A DNA stretch of 14,963 nucleotides from an uncultured Collinsella sp. (GTDB taxonomy: Bacteria; Actinomycetota; Coriobacteriia; Coriobacteriales; Coriobacteriaceae), in NCBI GenBank assembly GCA_900556365.1, contig USOG01000018.1, positions 1-14,963 on the forward strand, given 5' to 3'. Under the pieces are notes generated by a model. It did no database searches and was not told where the DNA came from. It worked only from the letters and a program-made list of their open reading frames with translations. The stretch's first letter is position 1. The number at the start of each line of letters is the position of its first letter. The position numbers and the translations under genes were made by a program. This document shows positions 6,044-12,708 of the stretch, piece after piece.

Positions 6044-6559
6044 CTAGTTTGCATAGGTGTGGAGCGTGCTGCCTTCCATGGTCGCTTGCAACACGGCGAT
6101 ACCGGACGTCATCCCCATCGATTCATAGTTGAGTCGATATGTCGCCTGTTTCGAGTTCCATATAAAGGACTCGTTAGTTACCGTACAGCCGATAGTCGTA
6201 TAGTTTTGTCCCCAAGCGCTGGTAATGAGCGAGTTCGCTATCTTGATCTTGAATTCGCGATAAATAAAAGGACTGTTGTAATAGATAGTCCAAGTTCCAG
6301 ATGCGTTGTTGTAGTAACTGTCCCATATCAGGCTGGGTTCATTGGTTTTTTTAATTCCTATTACTGCAACGGTCCCATCCTTAAGCTTGATTTGATGAGA
6401 CTGCTCGGGACCTTTCGTTAAATCAAAATCTTGGGTTGCGCCAGAAATTGCGACAGCATCGCTTTCTGCAGCATAAGCAGTCGAAGGGCTAAACGAGAAA
6501 CATATCGGTAATATCAAAAGTATCGAGAGGAAAAACGAAGCTTTGAGTGTGCGTAACAC
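6044..6559 (-). CDS. Secreted protein of unknown function, DUF5626-like
   Basis: A 171-aa protein with a signal peptide (basic LRTLKAS, hydrophobic core FFLSILLILPICFSF, likely cleavage after AYA) and a mature part of about 135 residues rich in Tyr, Trp, Ser, Thr and Asn, consistent with an all-beta secreted domain. The repeated Y-strand pattern (TWTIYYNSPFIYREFKIKIANSLI, given here in outline) and the late A-YRLNYES motif recall DUF5626, an identification I hold only moderately. The GTG at 6559 is preferred because GGAGG (6568-6572) lies 8 bases before it; an in-frame ATG at 6574 has no ribosome binding site and would contain that sequence. It heads a two-gene minus-strand unit with the 34-aa peptide. 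AT-rich composition marks it as accessory. Confidence 0.6.
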   Translation of the reverse strand: MLRTLKASFFLSILLILPICFSFSPSTAYAAESDAVAISGATQDFDLTKGPEQSHQIKLKDGTVAVIGIKKTNEPSLIWDSYYNNASGTWTIYYNSPFIYREFKIKIANSLITSAWGQNYTTIGCTVTNESFIWNSKQATYRLNYESMGMTSGIAVLQATMEGSTLHTYAN

Positions 6560-6816
6560 TTTGACCACCTCCATACTGCGATGCCTAGTTAAATAGTAGC
6601 ATAGATAAACAGTTTATTATGTAACCTAAAAAGCCCCTATCTGCCCGGCGCCCCTTCAAAGCGTGGGTCCCTGTAGACATCCTCAGCAAGGTAAACGCAG
6701 GGATGGTCGGGGTGTTCCCCTCAAAATTATTCCGCAGCGCGAAGGCCTCTCGTCTGTGGCTCCGTTGGAGCACAAGATTAAATCAGCGAATGCGATTATC
6801 CTGTCGAGGCTGCGCA
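6560..6816. other. Intergenic stretch with a degenerate repeat copy
   Basis: No convincing gene is present. Upstream of the DUF5626-like gene there is a perfect small dyad ATAAAC-A-GTTTAT (6605-6617) and an extended -10-like TGCTACTAT on the minus strand near 6593-6601, so it may hold that promoter. From 6703 to 6744 the sequence is a degenerate direct copy of the left part of the large hairpin at 6817-6933: both contain TTCCCCT-N-AAAA followed by CCGCAG and CGAA. Confidence 0.45.
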
Positions 6817-6933
6817 GGTCCCCTTGGGGCTTCCCCTGAAAACAATCCGCAGATCGAATTGCCCCGTCGCGCGAAGCGCACGACGGGGCAATTCATGATC
6901 GAGGACGTTTTCAGGGGAAGCCCCAAGGGGACC
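6817..6933. repeat. Large nested hairpin downstream of thrB (27-bp perfect outer arms)
   Basis: Outer arms at 6817-6843 and 6907-6933 are perfect inverted repeats of 27 bp. Inner arms GAATTGCCCCGTCG (6856-6869) and CGACGGGGCAATTC (6881-6894) are also perfect (14 bp). The arms are themselves partly palindromic (CCCCTTGGGG). It ends 23 bases from the thrB stop codon, so it could end thrB transcription on the minus strand, although no T tract follows. It shares a CTGCGGA box (6845-6851, minus strand) with the asd-ogt hairpin. Confidence 0.75.
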
Positions 6934-6956
6934 GGTGAGAGCAATGAGGCAGGGCG

Positions 6957-7838
6957 CTACAGGTACTCGATTTGAGCGCCCTCGGTGTCGCACGTCAGAA
7001 TATGCGTATCACACTTAGGGAACTGCTCACGCAGCTTGACCTGCAGGAACTTTGCCACGATGGTGTCGTCGGTTATAGCCATGAGGGTCGAGCCCGAACC
7101 ACTGATCCAGATGGTCTTGGCGCCGCCGTTAAGGCAGGTGTCGCGCACGGCGTTGTAGTCGGGGATGAGGCGGCGACGATAGGGCTCCTGAATGCGGTCG
7201 TCATTAGCGGCGGCAATCAGGTCAAGGTCGCCGGTCTCCAGGCCGCGCGTCATGCCGGCGATGCGGCCCATTTGCCATACGGCGGTGGAGAGTGGAATCT
7301 CCTGCGGCACGACCTTGCGCGCCTCGCTCGTATGCACCTCGTAGGGCGGAATCACGGTAATAAAACGCAAGCGATCGCTCACCTCGTAGCGCAGGCACTG
7401 GGGGAGCGAATCAGTCGGCGTAAAGGAGCAAACGGCACCGCCCAGGATGGCAGGGGCGACGTTATCGGGATGGCCCTCGACCTCGGTGGCAATGCGGACG
7501 AGCTCGGCGCGGTCGACGGTGTGGCCCGTCAGCGCGGCGGCCGCCATGATGCCAGCGACGACGCAGGTGGAGCTGGAACCCAGGCCGCGGGCGACGGGCA
7601 CGTCGGTCTGAATGTCGATGGCAACGGGAAAAGCCGGCTCGCCCCAGGCGGCCAGAGCATCGACAAAGCTTACATAGACCAGGTTATTCTCGTTTTGGAA
7701 TTCCTCGGGGCAACCCGTGATGGTGAGCTTGTCGGTGCGCTCGAAGGTAAAGTGCGAGTAGAGGCTTACGGCCATGCCGAGGGTGTCGTAGCCAATGCCT
7801 AGGTTTGCGCTGGTGGCGGGGACGGTGATCTTGATCAT
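6957..7838 (-). CDS. thrB: Homoserine kinase (GHMP family)
   Basis: This enzyme phosphorylates homoserine at the expense of ATP to O-phosphohomoserine, the penultimate step of threonine synthesis, in the cytoplasm. The 293-aa length is normal. Motif 1 is VPATSANLGIGYD (6-18), the ATP-binding GHMP motif 2 is PVARGLGSSS (81-90), EGHPDN (121-126) is conserved, and the C-terminal motif 3 is GGAKTIWISGSGS (238-250). AGGAGG lies 10 bases before the ATG at 7838. The gene follows thrC with 207 bases between, occupied by a good thrC terminator and a large hairpin that abuts the thrB ribosome binding site. Despite the shared pathway it may therefore be expressed separately or by read-through. Confidence 0.95.
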   Translation of the reverse strand: MIKITVPATSANLGIGYDTLGMAVSLYSHFTFERTDKLTITGCPEEFQNENNLVYVSFVDALAAWGEPAFPVAIDIQTDVPVARGLGSSSTCVVAGIMAAAALTGHTVDRAELVRIATEVEGHPDNVAPAILGGAVCSFTPTDSLPQCLRYEVSDRLRFITVIPPYEVHTSEARKVVPQEIPLSTAVWQMGRIAGMTRGLETGDLDLIAAANDDRIQEPYRRRLIPDYNAVRDTCLNGGAKTIWISGSGSTLMAITDDTIVAKFLQVKLREQFPKCDTHILTCDTEGAQIEYL

Positions 7839-7857
7839 TGTTGTTGGTCCTCCTGGG

Positions 7858-7968
7858 GGTCGGTTTCACGCTTGCTCCGCTGCTCGGACAGTCCTGCTCG
7901 CACGAAGGCCACATTTAGTGGCCTTCGGCTCGTGCGGAACTCGCGACGGAGCAAGCGTGAAACCGACC
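7858..7968. repeat. Large nested hairpin between thrC and thrB
   Basis: Perfect 22-bp outer arms run from 7858 to 7879 and from 7947 to 7968. Inside is a perfect 10-bp stem, CGAAGGCCAC-ATTTA-GTGGCCTTCG (7903-7927). A competing inner pairing, GCACGA with TCGTGC, is also possible. In the thrB message the structure ends about 5 bases before the AGGAGG ribosome binding site (7847-7852), so it could influence thrB translation or mRNA stability, or act as a processing site. There is no T tract. Confidence 0.7.
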
Positions 7969-8000
7969 TACGCCGTCTCCTCACCGCGCTGGGGAGCCAA

Positions 8001-8033
8001 ATTAAAAGAAAGTGCGCCGGCTTTCGCCAGCGC
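8001..8033 (-). terminator. Rho-independent terminator of thrC
   Basis: Read on the minus strand, GCGCTGGC-GAAA-GCCGGCGC (8033-8014) is an 8-bp stem with one G-U and a GNRA tetraloop. It is followed by ACTTTCTTTTAAT, a good U tract, and lies 12 bases after the thrC stop. This is the clearest intrinsic terminator in the window. Confidence 0.75.
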
Positions 8034-8045
8034 CTTATATGGGGT

Positions 8046-9563
8046 TTAGTTGGTTGCCATCTTTTTTGCAGCCTGCTCTACGTAGCTGGCCATCTCATCG
8101 ACGTCGCAGACGTCTTCGAAGCGGACGGGCTTGGACTCGAGTTCGGCGAGCTGTGCCGGGGCGACCGTGTTGGTTGCCTGCTCGAGCACGTGCATGGCCT
8201 CAAAGTCGTCCTCGGGAACGTCGAGCCCCAGGGCGTCGCAGCAGGCGCGCGGGAACTTGTAGGGGCTGGCGGTCGAAAGCAGCACACGGGCCTTGGCGCC
8301 CTCGGCGGGAGCGACCTTTTCAAAGACGTGATAGCCGCAAGCGGTGTGCGGGTCGATCACGTAGCCGTTGGCGTCCCAGCAACTCTTGATGGCAGCGCGG
8401 ACCTCGTCCTCGCTGGCCCAGCCGCAGCCAAAGACGCTCTGAATCTTGGCCAGCAGCTCGGCGGGTACCTCGTAGCGACCGGTCTGTGCCAACTGCTCCA
8501 TAAGGCCGGCAACGAGTTCGCAGTCGCCATCGGACAGGAAGTACAGCATGCGCTCCAGGTTAGAGCTGATGAGGATGTCCATCGACGGCGAGATGGTCGT
8601 GAAGAACGGGCGGTTACGGTCGTAGACGCCGGTGGTCAGGAAGTCGGCAAGCACGTTGTTCTTGTCGCTCGCGACGATGAGCTTGGCGACGGGCAGGCCC
8701 ATGCGCTTGGCGTAGTAGCCGGCCAAGATATCGCCAAAGTTGCCGGTGGGCACACAGAACTCTACGGCGTCGCTAGCCTCGATAGCGCCGGCGCGCAGCA
8801 GCTGCGCATAGGCGGCAAAGTAGTAGACGACCTGCGGTACCAGACGGCCGACATTGATAGAGTTGGCGCTCGAAAGCACCGTGCCGGCGGCTTCCAGGCG
8901 CTCGGCAAGCTCCTTATCGGCAAAGATGCGCTTGACGGCGCTCTGGGCGTCGTCAAAGTTGCCGCGGATGCCGCAGACGGCGACGTTGTCGCCCTCCTGC
9001 GTGGACATCTGCAGGTTCTGGACGCGGCTAACCTTGCCCTCGGGATAAAAGACGGTGATGCCCGTGCCCGGAGCGTCGGCAAAACCGGCGAGCGCAGCCT
9101 TGCCCGTGTCGCCCGACGTGGCGGTGACGATCATGATGCGCTCGGCGCCGCCGTCCTTGGCGGAAGTGCGGGCCATCAGACGGGGGAGCATCTGCAGGGC
9201 GACGTCCTTGAAGGCGCTTGTGGGGCCGCCAAAGAGCTCCATCACATAGGTCTGAGGGGCGTCAGCACCCGGCGCTGCGTCGAGTTTGACGAGCGGCGTA
9301 ACCTCTTCACTCGCGAACGTGCCGCGGTATGCCTCGTCGACGCACGCCGAAATTTCTTCGGCCGTGTAATCATTCAGTAACATTCCCAACACATCTTGAG
9401 CGATTTCAAAGTACGATTTAGCTGCAAGCGAGCTGATATCGACCTGCTGGGTGCCGAGCTCGTCCGAGACAAACAAACCCCCGTCGGGAGCGATGCCGGT
9501 ACGGATTGCCACCTTACTTGAGCACGATAAAGTGCGTCCTCGTGTACTATGATAAGTTCCCAT
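8046..9563 (-). CDS. thrC: Threonine synthase (PLP-dependent)
   Basis: This enzyme converts O-phosphohomoserine to threonine with pyridoxal phosphate. The N-terminus (YHSTRGRTL, then GIAPDGGLFV, 23-32) is typical. The PLP lysine is K119 in GGPTSAFKD, and the cofactor-phosphate loop TATSGDTGKAAL (147-158) follows. NSINVGRLVPQVVYY and EFCVPTGNFGDILAGYYAKRM (shown in parts) complete the fold signature. The ATG at 9563 is chosen because GAGGAG sits about 9 bases upstream and the conserved N-terminus begins there; an in-frame upstream ATG at 9608 would add 15 unconserved residues reaching into the divergent promoter region. The result is 505 aa, near the longer (yeast/E. coli-like) class. It diverges from lysC and is followed by its own terminator. 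Confidence 0.95.
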   Translation of the reverse strand: MGTYHSTRGRTLSCSSKVAIRTGIAPDGGLFVSDELGTQQVDISSLAAKSYFEIAQDVLGMLLNDYTAEEISACVDEAYRGTFASEEVTPLVKLDAAPGADAPQTYVMELFGGPTSAFKDVALQMLPRLMARTSAKDGGAERIMIVTATSGDTGKAALAGFADAPGTGITVFYPEGKVSRVQNLQMSTQEGDNVAVCGIRGNFDDAQSAVKRIFADKELAERLEAAGTVLSSANSINVGRLVPQVVYYFAAYAQLLRAGAIEASDAVEFCVPTGNFGDILAGYYAKRMGLPVAKLIVASDKNNVLADFLTTGVYDRNRPFFTTISPSMDILISSNLERMLYFLSDGDCELVAGLMEQLAQTGRYEVPAELLAKIQSVFGCGWASEDEVRAAIKSCWDANGYVIDPHTACGYHVFEKVAPAEGAKARVLLSTASPYKFPRACCDALGLDVPEDDFEAMHVLEQATNTVAPAQLAELESKPVRFEDVCDVDEMASYVEQAAKKMATN

Positions 9564-9666
9564 ATAACACTGCTCCTCGGATGCCTTGGTCCCAATCGGT
9601 GAAACCATGGTATCAGAGCACGCAAAATAGGTTCGCAGAGGCTTTTAGAAAGGTAACCTCCAGCCC
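9564..9666. promoter_or_regulatory. Divergent thrC/lysC promoter region
   Basis: Only 103 bp separate the two start codons. On the minus strand an extended -10, TGATACCAT (over 9607-9615), could serve thrC. It has the same TGNTACCAT form as the putative mtnN -10. On the plus strand TTGGTC (9586-9591) and TATCAG (9611-9616), 19 bases apart, could serve lysC, so the two -10 elements would overlap. The space is too short for a lysine riboswitch or T-box, and none of their conserved elements is visible. The lysC ribosome binding site (AAAGG, about 14 bases before the ATG) is weak. Confidence 0.35.
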
Positions 9667-11055
9667 ATGATTAAGATTGCCAAGTTTGGCGGCTCGTCGG
9701 TCGCCGACGCCGAACACTTCAAGAAGATCAAGGCCATCGTCGATGCCGACCCTGCCCGCCGTTTTGTGGTGGTTTCTGCCTGCGGTCGCCGCTTTAAGGG
9801 CGACACCAAGGTGACCGACCTGCTCTACCTGGTTAACGCGCACGTTAAGTATCACGTGTCGTGCGAGGAGTTGCTCGAGGACATTGGCCAGCGCTATTTT
9901 GATATTGCTGACGAGCTGGAGCTTACCTATCCCATCCGCGAGGAGTTCGCGGCCTTTGCCGAGCGCGCCCGCTCGGGCGGTTACTCCACCGAGGAGCTCG
10001 TGAGCCGCGGTGAGTACTTCACCGCTCGCCTGATGGCCGAGTACCTGGGCCTGCCGTTCCTGGATGCCGCGACGGTCGTTGCGTTCCATCACGACGGTAC
10101 GCTCAGCATGAATCGCACCTCCGAGCTGGTGCAGGAGTACGGCCAGCAGGGCGGCTTTGTTATGCCCGGTTTCTACGGCGCGACGCGTGAGGGCCAGATC
10201 AAGCTGCTCGACCGTGGTGGCGGCGATATTTCCGGCTCAATCCTGGCCAAGTGCCTGGGCGCCGACCTGTACGAGAACTGGACCGACGTTTCGGGCTTCT
10301 ATTCTGCCGATCCTCGCATTGTTCCCGAGGCTCAGCCCATTGCGCGCGTTACCTACGAGGAGCTGCGCGAGCTTTCGTACATGGGCGCAAGCGTCCTGCA
10401 CGAGGAAGCCGTGTTCCCCGTGCGCGAGGCAGGCATTCCGCTGGTCATCAAGAACACCAATGCGCCGCAGGACCCCGGCACCATCATTAGCGAGACGGCT
10501 GATGAAGGCGAGGCGGAGCCCATCATTACCGGCGTGACCGGCAAGCGCGGTTTTGTCGCCATCAACGTCGCCCGCGACCGCACCAAGCCCCGCGTCGGCT
10601 TTATGCGCCGTGCGCTTTCGGTGTTCGAGCGCTATGACGTTTCCGTCGAGCACATGCCCACCGGTGTCGACCGCTTTGGCGCCGTGGTGCAGGAGCGGGA
10701 CGTTCACGATTCACTGTACTCGCTCGTGGGCGACATTCAGCAGGAGGTCGAGCCGCTCGAGATCGAGGTTGTCGAGGGTCTGGCACTTATCGCGACCGTC
10801 GGCCGTAACCTGCGCGGTCGTGCCGGCATCTCGGGCCACCTGTTTGGCATGCTTGGCCAGGCTGGCGTGAGCGTGCGTATGATTTCGCAGAGCTGCGACG
10901 AGATCAATATCATCATCGGTGTGGAGGAGAAGGACTTTGATCTGGCGATTCAGACCATTTACCGCGCCTTCTCCGACGAGAACGGCATCGTGAAGGTCTC
11001 CGACCTGGAGCCCGCCGAGCCGCTCGAGCCCGCCCTGGCCGCACTCCACAAGTAG
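9667..11055 (+). CDS. lysC: Aspartate kinase (monofunctional, two ACT domains)
   Basis: This enzyme phosphorylates aspartate, the first step towards lysine, threonine and methionine. At 462 aa it is a single-function kinase without a homoserine dehydrogenase part. KFGGSS (6-11) opens the amino acid kinase domain. TEELVSRGEYFTARL (108-122), DRGGGDISGS (182-191, usually GRGGSD.SA) and GFYSADPRIV (210-219) line the active site. Two ACT domains, roughly 296-360 and 370-445 (ending near SCDEINIIIGVEEKD), provide feedback control by lysine and/or threonine. Which effector applies cannot be read from sequence alone. The length and layout resemble E. coli LysC and B. subtilis YclM rather than the alpha/beta-overlapping type. 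It is followed by two hairpins and then asd. Confidence 0.95.
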   Translation: MIKIAKFGGSSVADAEHFKKIKAIVDADPARRFVVVSACGRRFKGDTKVTDLLYLVNAHVKYHVSCEELLEDIGQRYFDIADELELTYPIREEFAAFAERARSGGYSTEELVSRGEYFTARLMAEYLGLPFLDAATVVAFHHDGTLSMNRTSELVQEYGQQGGFVMPGFYGATREGQIKLLDRGGGDISGSILAKCLGADLYENWTDVSGFYSADPRIVPEAQPIARVTYEELRELSYMGASVLHEEAVFPVREAGIPLVIKNTNAPQDPGTIISETADEGEAEPIITGVTGKRGFVAINVARDRTKPRVGFMRRALSVFERYDVSVEHMPTGVDRFGAVVQERDVHDSLYSLVGDIQQEVEPLEIEVVEGLALIATVGRNLRGRAGISGHLFGMLGQAGVSVRMISQSCDEINIIIGVEEKDFDLAIQTIYRAFSDENGIVKVSDLEPAEPLEPALAALHK

Positions 11056-11064
11056 TTTCCGTCT

Positions 11065-11098
11065 CGGTAGATTTTTGGGATGTCCCAAAAATCTACTG
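11065..11098. repeat. 30-bp perfect palindrome just after lysC
   Basis: GTAGATTTTTGGGA (11067-11080) and TCCCAAAAATCTAC (11083-11096) pair perfectly across only a TG centre, and two further pairs (one G-U) extend the stem to 11065-11098. It starts 10 bases after the lysC stop. The tight centre makes it closer to a cruciform-forming palindrome than a normal loop. No T tract follows, though the stem itself carries T5 and A5. Confidence 0.6.
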
Positions 11099-11126
11099 CC
11101 GGGCGTTTCGTTTCGGTTTCGTTTCG

Positions 11127-11153
11127 ACGGGGCGGGTTTTGTATCCGCCCCGT
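11127..11153 (+). terminator. Hairpin terminator between lysC and asd
   Basis: ACGGGGCGG (11127-11135) pairs perfectly with CCGCCCCGT (11145-11153) around a 9-base loop (GTTTTGTAT). TCTTGTATAAA follows, which is only weakly T-rich but also offers a -10-like TATAAA (11159-11164) for asd. lysC and asd may therefore be separate transcripts. Confidence 0.5.
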
Positions 11154-11228
11154 TCTTGTATAAACTGGGCAAGAATATCCGGCCTGCTTGGCGTGCGGGC
11201 GATAGCCACAACCTTTAAAGGGGGAAGC

Positions 11229-12254
11229 ATGAAACAGTACACGGTTGCTATTTTGGGCGCGACGGGAGCCGTGGGCACCCAGATGCTCGAGTGCCTCAAC
11301 GAGCAGGGGTTTCCGGTTGGTAAGCTCAAGCTGCTGGCGAGCGCACGCTCTGCGGGCAAGACCGTCGAGTTCCGCGGCGAGCAGGTTGTGATTGAGGAGG
11401 CTTGCCCCGAGGCCTTTGAGGGCTGCGACATCGTACTCGGCGCTGCCGGCGACGATATCGCCAAGGAGCTGCTGCCCGAGGCCGTCAAGCGCGGCGCCGT
11501 CGTGGTCGACAACAGCCACGCCTTCCGTCTGGATCCCGAGGTGCCGCTGGTCGTGCCCGAGATCAACGCCGATGACATTAAGTGGCATCACGGCCTTATC
11601 GCCAACCCCAACTGCGCGACCATCATCGGCCTGGTTCCCACCTGGCCGCTGCATCAGCTTGCCGGCGTAAAGCGTATGATCGTGTCCACATATCAGGCAG
11701 CTTCGGGCGCCGGTGCCCCCGGTATGGCCGAGCTCGAAGCACAGCTTGCCGCCCTGGGCCGTGGCGAGGAGATTCCCGAGCCGCGCGCCTTTGCCGCCCA
11801 GCTGGCGAGCAACCTGATTCCGCAGATCGGCGGCGTCAAGGAGGAGGGCTTTACCTCCGAGGAGATGAAGCTGCAGAACGAGGGTCGCAAGATCATGCAC
11901 CTGCCCGAGCTGCGCGTGAACTGCACCTGCGTGCGCGTGCCCGTGCTGCGTTCGCATTCCGAGAGCATTACGCTCGAGTTTGAGCGCGATATTACGGTCG
12001 AGGAGGCCCGTGCTGCGCTGGCGGCCGCTCCCGGCGTCAAGCTGGTTGACGACATGAGCGCCGAGAATGCGCACGATCGCTTCCCCATGCCGATGGATAC
12101 GTCCGATCAGGATCTGATTTGGGTCGGCCGCGTGCGTCGCGACATCTCGAACCCCGAGGCCGCGCGCGGTATCACCTTCTGGTGCTGCGGCGACCAAATC
12201 CGTAAGGGCGCGGCAACCAACGCCGTCCAGATCGCTAAGCTGCTCTGCGAGTAG
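11229..12254 (+). CDS. asd: Aspartate-semialdehyde dehydrogenase
   Basis: This enzyme reduces aspartyl phosphate to aspartate semialdehyde with NADPH, directly after LysC. The NADP-binding GATGAVG (10-16) is followed by the catalytic cysteine C129 in NPNCATI, Q156 in STYQAASGAG, and the R241-S-H243 pair, where H243 is the expected general acid/base. The 341-aa length fits the Gram-positive/actinobacterial class. GGGGGAAG just before the ATG at 11229 supports the start; no upstream in-frame codon has a comparable site. It lies 173 bases after lysC on the same strand. At its 3' end it is followed by a very large nested hairpin rather than a simple terminator. Confidence 0.95.
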   Translation: MKQYTVAILGATGAVGTQMLECLNEQGFPVGKLKLLASARSAGKTVEFRGEQVVIEEACPEAFEGCDIVLGAAGDDIAKELLPEAVKRGAVVVDNSHAFRLDPEVPLVVPEINADDIKWHHGLIANPNCATIIGLVPTWPLHQLAGVKRMIVSTYQAASGAGAPGMAELEAQLAALGRGEEIPEPRAFAAQLASNLIPQIGGVKEEGFTSEEMKLQNEGRKIMHLPELRVNCTCVRVPVLRSHSESITLEFERDITVEEARAALAAAPGVKLVDDMSAENAHDRFPMPMDTSDQDLIWVGRVRRDISNPEAARGITFWCCGDQIRKGAATNAVQIAKLLCE

Positions 12255-12266
12255 TGTGACCTGTCC

Positions 12267-12396
12267 GGCGGGGGCCGGGCTTAGTTTTCAGAACGTCCTC
12301 GACCATGTGTGGCGCCTTGTCCTGCTCCTTCGGAGCCGCGGACAAGGCGCCACACTGGTCTGCGGAGTGTTCTGAAAACTAAGCCCGGCCCCCGCC
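12267..12396. repeat. 130-bp three-tier nested hairpin after asd
   Basis: Outer arms 12267-12294 and 12369-12396 are perfect over 28 bp. Middle arms GACCA (12301-12305) and GTGTGGCGCCTTGTC (12307-12321) pair with GACAAGGCGCCACAC (12341-12355) and TGGTC (12356-12360). The innermost stem is GCTCC-TTC-GGAGC (12324-12336). It starts 12 bases after the asd stop. CTGCGGA (12360-12366) directly precedes the right outer arm, as in the element near thrB. There is no T tract. It may act as a terminator or an mRNA stabiliser, or be a dispersed repeat. Confidence 0.75.
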
Positions 12397-12506
12397 TGCG
12401 GTGACGCTGCTGCGAGCGGTCTGCGATGGGGCCGTTGTTGGTTGGGGCCGCTGGGCTGATGTGGGGGCGCGTGGTTGTTGCGGGCCCTGGTCCCGGCGGC
12501 GGCCTC

Positions 12507-12663
12507 GGCGCTTTGCGCCTGCCGTCTTTGGGGACTGCGGGGCGCGGCCGGCAGCTGCGGCGCGTTGCGCCTGCTGCCTGCGGGGACTTTGGGGTCGTGC
12601 GGCAGCTGCGGCGCTGCGCGCCTGCTGCCTTGGGTGACTTTGGGGTCGATTGGGGTTGTCTGC
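12507..12663. repeat. Three-unit tandem repeat (51-54 bp) upstream of ogt
   Basis: Units begin at 12507, 12559 and 12610. Each opens with a perfect stem GGCGC-N3-GCGCC (loops TTT, GTT, TGC), then TGCYGYCT-like sequence and a GGGGACT/TTTGGGG segment. The first two units end in CAGCTGC; the third ends in TCTGC. The stretch 12397-12506 is GC-rich and shows no credible gene. Open frames across the repeat on either strand are low-complexity Ala/Arg/Gln readings with no start signal. A -10-like TATTAT (12675-12680) for ogt follows, with TTGGGG (12650-12655) as a possible -35 at 19-bp spacing. Confidence 0.6.
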
Positions 12664-12708
12664 ACAGTTCGCGGTATTATGTTTGCGGAGTTTTGAAAGG
12701 AGCCGCTG

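Noticed and set aside
6038..6421. 127-codon plus-strand frame opposite the DUF5626-like gene
   Set aside because: The minus strand has a signal peptide, a ribosome binding site and a downstream partner; the plus frame has none of these.
6585..6773. 62-codon minus-strand frame upstream of the DUF5626-like gene
   Set aside because: No ribosome binding site or recognisable domain, and it runs through the degenerate repeat copy; probably chance.
7872..9380. 502-codon open frame on the plus strand opposite thrC
   Set aside because: It is the reverse reading of thrC, with AGxx/VxxL shadow composition and no motif.
9564..9666. Lysine riboswitch or T-box leader for lysC or thrC
   Set aside because: The divergent gap is too short and lacks the conserved boxes of either element.
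10959..12197. 412-codon open frame on the minus strand opposite asd
   Set aside because: It is antisense to asd and the end of lysC; no motif or ribosome binding site.
12507..12663. Repeats considered as a CRISPR array
   Set aside because: Units are adjacent and degenerate without unique spacers of regular length, and no cas genes are nearby.
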